DNA of 64,000 bases from CADEEV01 sp032127875 (GTDB lineage Bacteria > Acidobacteriota > Vicinamibacteria > Fen-336). The DNA lies in assembly GCA_032127875.1 (NCBI GenBank), contig JAQBHI010000051.1, positions 27,899 to 91,898 on the forward strand. Reading direction: 5' to 3'. The notes under the pieces were generated by a model. The model worked only from the letters and a program-made list of their open reading frames with translations. It was not told where the DNA came from and ran no database searches. The position numbers and the translations under genes were made by a program. Position 1 is the first letter of the stretch, and the number at the start of each line of letters is the position of its first letter. Shown one piece after another: positions 16,718 to 25,005 of the stretch.

Positions 16718-18565
16718 ATGAGCGTAAACCCGAGGGGATGCGACGACCTCCCAGTCTCGTGCGACGTCTCGCCGTCCGAGCTGGAGTACCTGGCTGCCAA
16801 CGGTGAGACCGAGAACGTGCGCTCGATCTTCGCTGGCCTGGCCCCTGGGCGCCGCGCGTTCTATGCAAGCCCACGCGTTCTGGCGTCGGTCGTGCGGGGC
16901 GGCGTCACACGGCTCCGGGGCCTGCCCCCCCACGCGGGGCGCGCTGCCGAGTCCGAGCGCACGCTGGTGCAATCCGCCCTGGAGTTGCTGGTCGACCCCC
17001 GGCCGGCTCCCCCTCGGCTTCCGCGTCAAGCCTTCGAGGCGCTTCTCGAGTGGAGCGAGTACCTGCGGAGCGCTTCGCAGCTGGCCGAGGCGTTGTCGGT
17101 CTGCGACACGGCCATCGCCCGAGGCGCCCACCACTATCCCGATCTCCATCCGCGCCTGGTGCTGGCCAGAGCTTCCGTGCTGGAGGCGTGTGGCAGGCTG
17201 CCGGAGGCACATGCGGAGCTTGCTGCCTTCTACCGGCGGCCCGACCTGATCTCGGACCGGAACGTCGTGCCCGAGCTGATCCGGGCCCTGGGCCGCACCG
17301 CCCTCCACGTCGGTGAAGCCCCCTTCTTCAAGCGGCTCCTTCTCGACGGCCTCCGCGCCTTCTACTCGAACATGGAGGAGCGGCGGGCCATTCTCGAGCT
17401 GCTGTCCAGGGCCCATCGCGGGGCTCTGCGCTTCATGATCAGCCGTGACACGGGCCCGGCCGACAAGCTCCTGTTCCTCGCCCACTGGATCTGCCTGAGG
17501 GGCTTTGGCCCCCGCGCGCGCGCTGCCCGCCCCTTCGAGCTCGGCCTGCTGGCGTGCCTCTACTTCTATCGATATCTCCGACCCGGGGAACGACCCGCGG
17601 CACGTGCGGTCCCCAAAGAAGCCACCGCCACGCGGGTGCTGGTCACGCGCGCCATGGGCGGGGGGGGAGACCTGTTGATGATGACCCCGGGCCTTCGCGC
17701 GCTGGCCCGGCGCCATCCCGGCCGCGTCGATTTCGCCATCCCTCGCGGCTTCTTCCCGCTCCTCGAGAACAACCCTGACGTGCGCCTCATCGACATCCAC
17801 TCGGAGCTTGACCCTCGGGGGTATGGGCGGTGGTTCAACCTGACCGAATGCCCGGCGGCGCGCGTCGAGAGCCTCACGGCGCCCCGGGTGCGGCAGGGCC
17901 GCATCGAGATCTTCGCGCGCAGCATGGGGACCCACGGCAGGTCGCTGCGGCGCATGCAGCGACGGCCCCGCTACTTCCCGACCGTCCGGGAGCTGGAGGA
18001 GCGCGAGCGTTTCTTTGCGTCCCACGGCCTCGCCGGGCGCGCCGTGATCGGCGTCCAGTACCGCTCAGACGAGAGCTATCGCGACTACCCGCACATGCCG
18101 TCCCTGATCGAGGCCCTGGCCCGCGAGTACGGGGTCCTGGTCTTCGACAGCCAGGAGATCCCGGATTGCGGCTTCCCCGGCGTGGTCCAGGCGGTCGGCC
18201 GCCCGCTGCGGGAGGTCTTTGCGCTTGCGGGCGGCTGTCAGGCGATCGTGGCCCCGGACTCGGTGTTCGTGCACCTGGCCGGAGCCCTGGACTTGCCTTG
18301 CCTCGCGCTCTTCGGGCCCACCGACGGCCGAGTGCGCACGGCGGAGTATCCGCGCTGCCGCTTTCTCGACGTGCGGCGGGAGCTGGCTTGCGTTCCGTGC
18401 TGGCGCAACGAGCGTATTCCTTGCGCGCTGACCGGCCGTCACGCAAGCGTCTGCCTGGCCGAGATCCGAGTCGCCGACGTGGTCGAGGCCGTGCATCGAC
18501 TGCTCTCCGAGCGACCAGTGGTCGCTCCGGTCTCGCGCCCGGCTGGCCTGCGGGCGTCGTCGTAG
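16718..18565 (+). CDS. Glycosyltransferase family 9 (heptosyltransferase-like) with long N-terminal domain
   Basis: 615 residues from ATG 16718. The C-terminal half (about residues 305-600) is a GT9 fold: RVLVTRAMGGGGDLLMMTPG at its start, then GVQYRSDESYRDYP, and the donor-binding end IVAPDSVFVHLAGALDLPCL followed by LFGPTDGRVR. GT9 enzymes transfer heptose or related sugars to lipopolysaccharide. Residues 1-300 are helical with TPR-like character (EALLEWSEYLRSASQLAEAL, RASVLEACGRLPEAHAELAA) and are not part of classic heptosyltransferases. A cysteine-rich insert (CVPCWRNERIPC) lies near the C-terminus. First gene of a five-gene operon; the gap to the next gene is 10 bases. Confidence 0.82.
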   Translation: MSVNPRGCDDLPVSCDVSPSELEYLAANGETENVRSIFAGLAPGRRAFYASPRVLASVVRGGVTRLRGLPPHAGRAAESERTLVQSALELLVDPRPAPPRLPRQAFEALLEWSEYLRSASQLAEALSVCDTAIARGAHHYPDLHPRLVLARASVLEACGRLPEAHAELAAFYRRPDLISDRNVVPELIRALGRTALHVGEAPFFKRLLLDGLRAFYSNMEERRAILELLSRAHRGALRFMISRDTGPADKLLFLAHWICLRGFGPRARAARPFELGLLACLYFYRYLRPGERPAARAVPKEATATRVLVTRAMGGGGDLLMMTPGLRALARRHPGRVDFAIPRGFFPLLENNPDVRLIDIHSELDPRGYGRWFNLTECPAARVESLTAPRVRQGRIEIFARSMGTHGRSLRRMQRRPRYFPTVRELEERERFFASHGLAGRAVIGVQYRSDESYRDYPHMPSLIEALAREYGVLVFDSQEIPDCGFPGVVQAVGRPLREVFALAGGCQAIVAPDSVFVHLAGALDLPCLALFGPTDGRVRTAEYPRCRFLDVRRELACVPCWRNERIPCALTGRHASVCLAEIRVADVVEAVHRLLSERPVVAPVSRPAGLRASS

Positions 18566-18575
18566 GAGCGCGCCC

Positions 18576-19340
18576 ATGGACCTGGCTTCCAGGCGCTTCA
18601 CGTGGCTGTACGCAAAGAGTCAGCTCAAGCTCAAGTACCGCTACACGTCGTTGGGCTTCCTGTGGAACCTGCTCGAGCCCGCGCTCTACCTCGCGGTCCT
18701 GAGTTTCGTGTTCTCGGTCGTCAACCGGATGTCGATGGGCGACTACGCCGTCTTTCTGTTCAGCGGTCTGGTCCCCTGGCGCTACTTCGAGAAGGTGGTC
18801 ACCACCTGCATGGACTCCATCGTGCAGGGAGACTGGCTTCTCAAGAAGTTGCCGGTGTCCCCGTTTGCGCTCCCCCTCACTCGCTGGGCGGTCGCCAGCG
18901 CGGAGTTCGGCTTCTCGTTCCTGGTCACCTTGCTGCTGCTGAGCTTCCTCAAGAAAGGTTGGACGCTGCATTGCCTGGTCCTGCCGCTGGCCGCGGTGCC
19001 CTGGTCGCTCTTCGCCCTGGGTCTGGGGTTGATCTGCGCCACGCTGTTCACCTTCTTTCGGGACATCCGGCCCATCGTCCAGATGGGGCTGATGTTCGCC
19101 TTCTTCTCGGCGCCGATCCTGTACCGGCCTCAACTGTTCCCGGCAGGCTCGCGGCAGGCTTCTCTGCTGGCCTGGCATCCGATCACGTATTTCGCGGCGT
19201 TGTTCCAGAAGCCGATCTACTCCGGTCGCTGGCCCGGCGGCCTGGACTGGGCGGTGTCGCTGAGCTGCGCCGCGCTCAGCCTGCTCGTGGGCTGGGCTGC
19301 CGTGACCCGGGCCCGCTCGCGCTTCTACTTCTTCCTATGA
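18576..19340 (+). CDS. ABC-2 type polysaccharide export permease (Wzm-like)
   Basis: 254 residues with six predicted membrane helices. The N-terminal cytoplasmic segment (YAKSQLKLKYRYTSLGFLWN) and following LLEPALYLAVLSFVFS match the Wzm/TagG/KpsM permease family that exports undecaprenyl-linked polysaccharide. The conserved GLVPWRYFEKVV stretch is also present. It pairs with the ATPase gene that follows, with which it overlaps by the ATGA at 19337-19340, a strong sign of coupled expression. Confidence 0.9.
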   Translation: MDLASRRFTWLYAKSQLKLKYRYTSLGFLWNLLEPALYLAVLSFVFSVVNRMSMGDYAVFLFSGLVPWRYFEKVVTTCMDSIVQGDWLLKKLPVSPFALPLTRWAVASAEFGFSFLVTLLLLSFLKKGWTLHCLVLPLAAVPWSLFALGLGLICATLFTFFRDIRPIVQMGLMFAFFSAPILYRPQLFPAGSRQASLLAWHPITYFAALFQKPIYSGRWPGGLDWAVSLSCAALSLLVGWAAVTRARSRFYFFL

Positions 19341-20107
19341 CCGATGCCATGGACCGTTCGGACGTGTTCCGCCTCGACGACGTGAGCGTCAGCTTCCGAA
19401 AGCACGCGATCGATGAGCGCAGCCTGAAGCATGCCCTGACCAACGCCCTCGAGAAGCGCCCTGCTGCGGTGCATCGTGCCCTGAGTGGCGTGAGCCTGCG
19501 CGTGCCGCGCGGCCAGCACCTCGGCGTCATCGGCCGCAACGGCGCTGGAAAATCCACGCTGCTGCGCGTGCTGGCCCGCGTCATCGGCCCCCAGGTCGGA
19601 AGCGTCTACGTGGACAGGCGCTGCCACGTGGTCCCGTTGCTCGAGCTGGGGATTGGCTTCCAGCCGGACCTTTCCGGGATCGAGAACACGCACCTGGCCG
19701 GGGCCCTGATGGGCTACGCGTACGCGGAGATCGAAGCCCGGCTGCCGTCCATCATGGAGTTCGCCGGGCTGGGCGACTTCATCTACGAGCCGGTGAAGAA
19801 CTACTCGTCCGGCATGTACGCGCGCCTGGCCTTCGCACTGGCGACCGACGTCGAGCCCGAGGTGCTGCTCGTGGACGAGGTGTTCGGCGTCGGCGACGAG
19901 TTCTTCATGGCCAAGTGCGAGGCCCGCATGCGGCGACTGATGGCCGGAGGCACCACCACCGTCTTCGTGTCTCACAACCTCGACTTCCTGCTCGCGCACT
20001 GCGAGCGCCTGGTTTGGCTCGACGCCGGGCGGATCGTACTCGACGGCGCGCCGGCAGCTGTCGCCGCCGCGTACCGCTGCGGCGCCGGACAGCGCGGCGA
20101 GGCCTGA
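19337..20107 (+). CDS. ABC polysaccharide export ATPase (Wzt-like, no carbohydrate-binding tail)
   Basis: 256 residues. Walker A is GRNGAGKSTLL (about residue 76), signature motif NYSSGMYARLAFA, Walker B VLLVDEVFGVGDE and the H-loop histidine in FVSHNLDFL. The extra strand region VVPLLELGIGFQPDLSGIEN is typical of Wzt/TagH ATPases. Many Wzt proteins carry a C-terminal O-antigen-binding domain of about 150 residues; this one ends after the ATPase domain, so export is probably not gated by chain-terminator recognition in the same protein. Partner of the upstream permease. Confidence 0.92.
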   Translation: MTDAMDRSDVFRLDDVSVSFRKHAIDERSLKHALTNALEKRPAAVHRALSGVSLRVPRGQHLGVIGRNGAGKSTLLRVLARVIGPQVGSVYVDRRCHVVPLLELGIGFQPDLSGIENTHLAGALMGYAYAEIEARLPSIMEFAGLGDFIYEPVKNYSSGMYARLAFALATDVEPEVLLVDEVFGVGDEFFMAKCEARMRRLMAGGTTTVFVSHNLDFLLAHCERLVWLDAGRIVLDGAPAAVAAAYRCGAGQRGEA

Positions 20108-20108
20108 G

Positions 20109-21290
20109 ATGCGCCGCCGCGTGGTCGTCAATGCGACGGGCATCGGAGGCCGGCTCGGGGGGATCGGGGTCTACGGCGCCCACCTCATCAAGGCCCTGGT
20201 CAAGGCGGAGAGCGATCTGGACTTCAGTATCGTCCTGAACGAAACGGCTCGTCCCCACTTCCTCGACCTCAGCTGGCCGCCCCACGCGGAGGTGCGCTGG
20301 GTGGGCGGCAGCCTGTCTCCTGACCGTGGCACGCTGGGGCATCTGCGGCGCTTCCTCTACGCCAACCGCCTGGCGCTGCAGCGAAGCGCCCTGGTCTTCG
20401 CAGCCAGCCAGATCGAAGCGGCTCTCGTGGGGAGACCGGGGGTGGTCATGGTCCACGACCTGATACCGCTTCGCTTCCCCCAGTGGCACCCGCGACAGCA
20501 CTTCTTCTTCCGCCATCTGCTGGGGCCGGCGCTGCGGCGCGCGGCCGCCGTGGTGGTTCCCTCTTACGCTACGCGGGACCGCCTGCTGGAGCACTACGGT
20601 CTGACGGCAGCGCGCATCCACGTGATCCCTCACGGTGCCTCGGTCCCGTTGCGCGCCCAGCCGCAGGCCGAGTCGGGGCGGGACCCGCTGATCCTGACCT
20701 TTGGCGGAGCAAACCCGATGAAGAACGTGCAGACCCTGGTGCACGCTTTCCGACTCGTCGAGCACCGCATCCCGCACCGACTCGTGGTCGTCGGCGAGCG
20801 GCGGCAGCCGGACGAAAGTCCGGCCACCGGGAGCTCGTCACGCATCCAGTTCCTGGGCTGGGTGTCCCAGGGCGAGAAGCTCGAGTTGCTCGATCGCGCG
20901 GCGGTTCTGGTGTGTCCCTCTTTCGACGAGGGGTTCGGCTTCCCGGCTATCGAGGCCATGGCCCGAGGCTGCCCGGTCCTCGCCTCCCGCGCGGGGAGCC
21001 TTCCGGAGGTGTGCGCCGACGCCGCGATCTACGCAGCAGCCCAGGATGCCGAGGGCGTCGCCGCCGCGCTGCTCGCCGTCCTGTCGCCCGGCCTGCTGCG
21101 CGAGAGCCTGGTCGAGAGAGGAACCCGGCGCGCGGCCTCGCTTGATTGGGGCGCTTCGGCGGCCGCGCACCTCAGCCTCTTCCGCGAAGTCCTGGGGGCT
21201 GGCGACCTGGGCCGGCGGGCATCCGGCTGGCGGGCGGCGGCGGGGCATTCCCCTGCCGGCATCGTGATTCGAAGCCCGGGCCGGCAATGA
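20109..21290 (+). CDS. Glycosyltransferase family 4
   Basis: 393 residues, GT-B fold retaining glycosyltransferase. The N-terminal acceptor domain includes ATGIGGRLGGIGVYGAHLIKA and VVMVHDLIPLRFPQWH. The C-terminal donor domain has LTFGGANPMKNVQTLVHAF and the E-x7-E motif in FDEGFGFPAIEAMARGCPVL. It most resembles mannosyl/rhamnosyl transferases of O-antigen clusters, but the sugar is not predictable. No signal peptide or membrane helix, so it acts at the cytoplasmic face. The start is one base after the Wzt stop and its end overlaps the methyltransferase start. Confidence 0.9.
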   Translation: MRRRVVVNATGIGGRLGGIGVYGAHLIKALVKAESDLDFSIVLNETARPHFLDLSWPPHAEVRWVGGSLSPDRGTLGHLRRFLYANRLALQRSALVFAASQIEAALVGRPGVVMVHDLIPLRFPQWHPRQHFFFRHLLGPALRRAAAVVVPSYATRDRLLEHYGLTAARIHVIPHGASVPLRAQPQAESGRDPLILTFGGANPMKNVQTLVHAFRLVEHRIPHRLVVVGERRQPDESPATGSSSRIQFLGWVSQGEKLELLDRAAVLVCPSFDEGFGFPAIEAMARGCPVLASRAGSLPEVCADAAIYAAAQDAEGVAAALLAVLSPGLLRESLVERGTRRAASLDWGASAAAHLSLFREVLGAGDLGRRASGWRAAAGHSPAGIVIRSPGRQ

Positions 21291-22600
21291 GCCTGCGAGG
21301 CAAGCTCTGCGACGCCGCCGACTGGTTTGGGGGCCAGTTGCCGCGCCTTGTCCAGTCGGAGCTGCGCGAACCGCCCCGCTTCCACCGCAAGCAGTGGGAA
21401 TTCGGCATGATCCTGGGCGCGCTCCACGCGGAAGCTGCGCTCCGCGCGGACAGCCGCGGCCTGTCGATGGGCGGCGGGCGCGAGCGCCTGCTGTACGCGG
21501 TCGCGCGACACGTCGACCGGCTTGTCGTCACCGACCTCTACGGCGGCGGGAGCGGCTGGGAGGAGGCGCGCACCGACGACCCGAGGGACTTCATCGAGGC
21601 GCACATGCCGTTCCCCGTGGACCCGGCGCGGATCGAGGCCCGGCGCATGGACATGCGGCAGCTCGACTTTGCGCCGGACAGCTTCGATTTCTGCTACTCC
21701 TCCTGCGCCATCGAGCACATCGGTGGCCGGGACGACTTCCTGGGGCACCTGAGGGAGGCACACCGGGTCCTCAAGGAAGGAGGCATATACGTTCTGACGA
21801 CGGAGTTCCACTACGGGCCCGAGACGATCGAGCTCCCGGGGAACTACCTGTTCTCGAGCACCTACCTGAGCGAGCTGTTCGCCGATAGCCCTTTTGCCGC
21901 CGCTCCCGTGTTCGACGCGGGCCTCGACCGGCACCGAGCCAACATGCCGCTTCCCGCCAACCTGCCCAGCTTCCAGCTGGCAACGGACGCCTTGGCCGGC
22001 CGCTTGCTGGAGCATCTGCCGCACCTCCAGCTCTTGCGGGGGCCTTGTCCTTTCACGTCGGCCCTGTTCGTCCTGAAAAAGGCCCCGCGCGTACGTCCCC
22101 TTGCGCCAATGCAGTTCCGCGGCCTCTCCGAGTCGTGCGCATTCCTGGCCGAGGGCGTCGAGGAGCAACGGGCGCTCTTCGCGAGCACAAGCATCACGCT
22201 GGCGCCGTTCGCCCTGCTGCCAGGCGGCCGCTCGGCGTTCTTCGCAGAGCAGGCGGCCGCGCCAGTCCTGCGGCCGGCGTCCGGCGACGATGCGGCCTTC
22301 CACACCGACTACGTGTGGCTGGGTTCGGGGGCGCGCAGCTTCAGCGTCGGCGTTGCCGCGAGTCCCACCGCTGCAGGAACCGCCACGCTCGAGCTACGAG
22401 TCCATCGGGTGCGAGCGTCGGGTCCCTTCGACGTCGAGTGCGCCGCCAGCGTGGACGCTGTCCTCGCCCCGGGCGAGCGGATCACGCGTCAGCTGCCGGT
22501 GCTGCTCCGGGACGATTGCTGCTACGCGGTGGTCGGCAAGGTCCGGGCGGGGTCTTGTCTTCTCGAGGCCGTGGAGGTCGAGAGCCCTCCCGCTCGCTAG
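21287..22600 (+). CDS. SAM-dependent methyltransferase with C-terminal beta domain
   Basis: 437 residues from ATG 21287 (overlapping the previous stop as ATGA). A class I methyltransferase core is visible: a degenerate motif I in LSMGGGRERLLYAVARHV, the acidic strand end RLVVTDLYGGG, MRQLDFAPDSFDFCYSSCAI as motifs II and III, and EAHRVLKEGGIYVLTTEF as the final strand. Residues about 270-437 form a separate beta-rich region without a recognised family (TATLELRVHRV, DDCCYAVVGKVRAG), perhaps glycan-binding. Position at the end of the polysaccharide operon suggests glycan modification or chain capping, which is inference. Confidence 0.75.
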   Translation: MSLRGKLCDAADWFGGQLPRLVQSELREPPRFHRKQWEFGMILGALHAEAALRADSRGLSMGGGRERLLYAVARHVDRLVVTDLYGGGSGWEEARTDDPRDFIEAHMPFPVDPARIEARRMDMRQLDFAPDSFDFCYSSCAIEHIGGRDDFLGHLREAHRVLKEGGIYVLTTEFHYGPETIELPGNYLFSSTYLSELFADSPFAAAPVFDAGLDRHRANMPLPANLPSFQLATDALAGRLLEHLPHLQLLRGPCPFTSALFVLKKAPRVRPLAPMQFRGLSESCAFLAEGVEEQRALFASTSITLAPFALLPGGRSAFFAEQAAAPVLRPASGDDAAFHTDYVWLGSGARSFSVGVAASPTAAGTATLELRVHRVRASGPFDVECAASVDAVLAPGERITRQLPVLLRDDCCYAVVGKVRAGSCLLEAVEVESPPAR

Positions 22601-24336
22601 TCCGTTCCCAGCTCGTCGAGCCAGATGCTGCCGTAGCTTCCAAGCGGCATCGCCCCCTGGTCGATCACGAAGGCGATCTCGCGAATCTGATCGAGATCGA
22701 GCCGGCCGTCGCTGCGGGGATTGACCGAGCGAAAGCGCTCGACGGGCAGTGCCACCCGGCGCCAAGCCGTCGTGGTGCGCACCGAAGCGGACCAGAACTC
22801 GACCCCGTTGTCGCCGGATGAAGGATTGCGATCGCGAAGCTCGACTCGCATCCTGTAGACGCCGTCGCCCCTCATCCAGAAGAGCAAGCTGTGAGCGCCG
22901 GAGAGGTCCCATTCGCCCCGGGCGATCAAGGAGCAGTAGGTCGGGGCGTGGGGCGCTTCAAAGGCGCCCAGGCGGAAGGCGAGACGGGCGGCGACTCGGC
23001 CGTCGACCCCGCCGCCGAGCTCGAACGCGGCGGCCACGACTGCGGAGCCCGGATCGTGCTCGGTCGCGAAGCGAGAGGAGCCTTCGAAACTGTCGAGCAG
23101 GCGCCTGGTGGGGGGAGCTTCCGACTGCACCGGCCACGCGGCCCGCTGCTGGCGCCTCAGCCGCTGCTCGGTGCCACACACCACGATCGGGTTCGAGATC
23201 AGCCACGGGGTGCGCCACCCCGGGACGTACACCTCGACCCTGTACACGCCGGGCTCGGGCGATGGCCACTCCAGCCTGCCCGTGTGTTCGAGCAGTGGGC
23301 GACCGTCCCTGAGCAGGCGCAGCCGCGCCCCGGCCGGCAGGCGACCGCCGGCGCGAAGCCTCAGGCCCGGCCCAGGCGGAGCGCTGTCCCCCATCGTCCA
23401 GCGGCCAGCCTCTCCCTCGAGGGTGAAGCTGAAGCCATCCGCCGGCGCCAGGGCCTCGACGGCCATGTAGGATCGACCCGCCCCGAGCGCCGCGAGCACG
23501 GCCTGGGCGTCGGAATCGGCGCGGCCTGACAGCGCCTCGGGGACCAGGGCGTAGACCCGAAACAGGTCGAAGAGGGCGGCATAGGACGGGAAGCGAAGCG
23601 CGCGCCCACCCGGGAGCGGAATACGGCTGTGGGCGTCGGATCCCGCAAGCCCAGGCACATCCCGCTCCTGGAGCAATTGGTCCCAGCTCTCGAGCGCGGC
23701 TTTCGGCGGCGTCAGCGTCGCAAGCAGCGAGTATCGGGAGTTGAGGGCATAGAACACCGCGGTGCGAGCGAGCCCGGCCCGGCCGGCCGCGCGCCATTGG
23801 CTGTCGCCGTTGATGAGCTCGAGGCCCCAGGGGCCAGGCAGGCTCCAGCCCGTGAAGCGCAGGTCGGACCGATTGCTGTCGGGGTGAGCCGCGAACGCAT
23901 GACCCCCCAGCTCGTGGATGTCGTCCAACGCGTCGAGCGGATCGCCCGAGAAGCGGAAGCCCGGCGCCGAGGTGCCCAGGGCGAGCAGATGGCCTGCCGT
24001 CGTCGAGATCTCGGTGCCGACGAGCAGGAGCACGCCGTCGTGGTAGCCCTCGAGCGGCTTGGCGTCCAGGTGTCCGTGGTCCGTGATGGCGACGAAGCGG
24101 AGTCCGGCGTCGCGCGCGGCTTTCACGACCTCGTCGGGAGTGCCGCCGCCGTCGGAGAGCATGGTGTGCACGTGGACGGCGCCGCCCACGCGCACCCAGC
24201 CATCGGCAGGCACGTCTCCGCTGACGGGGAGAGGGTGCCAGAGGGCAACGCGCCCCGCGCCGGCGAGGAGCAGCGCGGCGAACGCCAGGAACGACCAACG
24301 GCAGGCGCGCCGGAGCCGGATCATCCGTTTCTGCAC
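22597..24336 (-). CDS. Secreted PHP-domain metallohydrolase (CehA/McbA-like) with C-terminal beta-sandwich
   Basis: 579 residues with an N-terminal signal or anchor helix (WSFLAFAALLLAGAGRVAL). The PHP metal site is clear: AVHVHTMLSDGGG, FVAITDHGHLD, GTEISTTAGHLLAL and LAGSDAHSRIP, about residues 52-250. PHP enzymes of this branch hydrolyse phosphoester or ester bonds. The last 170 residues (LLDSFEGSSRF through GSIWLDELG) look like a CIA30/CBM11-type galactose-binding sandwich, suggesting carbohydrate or surface attachment. It converges on the methyltransferase gene with a four-base overlap of stop codons; it is not part of that operon. Substrate unknown. Confidence 0.82.
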   Translation of the reverse strand: MQKRMIRLRRACRWSFLAFAALLLAGAGRVALWHPLPVSGDVPADGWVRVGGAVHVHTMLSDGGGTPDEVVKAARDAGLRFVAITDHGHLDAKPLEGYHDGVLLLVGTEISTTAGHLLALGTSAPGFRFSGDPLDALDDIHELGGHAFAAHPDSNRSDLRFTGWSLPGPWGLELINGDSQWRAAGRAGLARTAVFYALNSRYSLLATLTPPKAALESWDQLLQERDVPGLAGSDAHSRIPLPGGRALRFPSYAALFDLFRVYALVPEALSGRADSDAQAVLAALGAGRSYMAVEALAPADGFSFTLEGEAGRWTMGDSAPPGPGLRLRAGGRLPAGARLRLLRDGRPLLEHTGRLEWPSPEPGVYRVEVYVPGWRTPWLISNPIVVCGTEQRLRRQQRAAWPVQSEAPPTRRLLDSFEGSSRFATEHDPGSAVVAAAFELGGGVDGRVAARLAFRLGAFEAPHAPTYCSLIARGEWDLSGAHSLLFWMRGDGVYRMRVELRDRNPSSGDNGVEFWSASVRTTTAWRRVALPVERFRSVNPRSDGRLDLDQIREIAFVIDQGAMPLGSYGSIWLDELGTD

Positions 24337-24636
24337 GTCCGCGGTCGATATGGTATTTGGCTTCTCGGTTCGATGCTAGACCGATCCCCGGGGAATCGGG
24401 CCGCGAGGTCTTTTCCGCGAAACTGCCGCTCGAGTTCGCGCCGACGGCCTGCCGGCAGCAGATCGGATTCGTCTTCGGAGCTCAAAGGACGCTTGCTTCC
24501 CGCGGCGCAGCGCGCTGCCCCATTCAAGCATACGTTGTGGGCACGCACGGTCAATTCCAAGGGGCTCTGCTTCACGCAGCCATTCGCCAAGTGTGCTGCG
24601 CCACACCGCCCAAGAATGCCTGGGTATGAGGAAGCG
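24337..24636. other. Intergenic stretch, no gene seen
   Basis: 300 bases between the PHP gene start and the end of the DUF1304 gene. Short frames on both strands lack ribosome sites and domain similarity. The promoter of the PHP gene should lie at its left end, but no clear boxes were identified. Confidence 0.5.
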
Positions 24637-25005
24637 CTAGCCGCGGCCAAGCCAGAGCAGCAGCAGCGCCAGAGCGGCCGGGAACGCCTGCAGGTACAGG
24701 ATGCGCCGGGACACGCTCGCAGCCCCGAAAGCGCCCGCGACGACCACGCAGCTCAAGAAGAAGGTCTTGATCGCGAGCGCGTGTTCAGGCGGGCTCGCGA
24801 GCAGGCCCCAGACCAGGCCGGCGGCCAGGAAGCCGTTGTAGAGACCCTGGTTCGCGGCCAGCGCCGCAGAGGCCTGGGCCTTCTCGGCGGTCTGCCGGAA
24901 CGTGCGCAGGCCGAGCGGCCGGGTCCACAGAAACATCTCGAGCACGAGGAAGTACACGTGCTCGATCGCGACAACCAGCACGATTCCGTTCGCGATCGCA
25001 TTCAT
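24637..25005 (-). CDS. DUF1304 membrane protein
   Basis: 122-residue protein with four predicted transmembrane helices, beginning MNAIANGIVLVVAIEHVYFL. The conserved DUF1304 pattern is seen: EHVYFLVLEMFLWTRP, NQGLYNGFLAAGLVWG and a final LYLQAFPAALALLLLW helix. Function of the family is unknown. Its ATG at 25003-25005 overlaps the TGA of the patatin-barrel gene, so it is the last gene of the glpK-glpD-patatin transcript. Confidence 0.88.
   Translation of the reverse strand: MNAIANGIVLVVAIEHVYFLVLEMFLWTRPLGLRTFRQTAEKAQASAALAANQGLYNGFLAAGLVWGLLASPPEHALAIKTFFLSCVVVAGAFGAASVSRRILYLQAFPAALALLLLWLGRG

Noticed and set aside
24357..24629. Plus-strand frame of 90 codons before the PHP gene
   Set aside because: No ribosome site and no protein-like pattern; probably chance.
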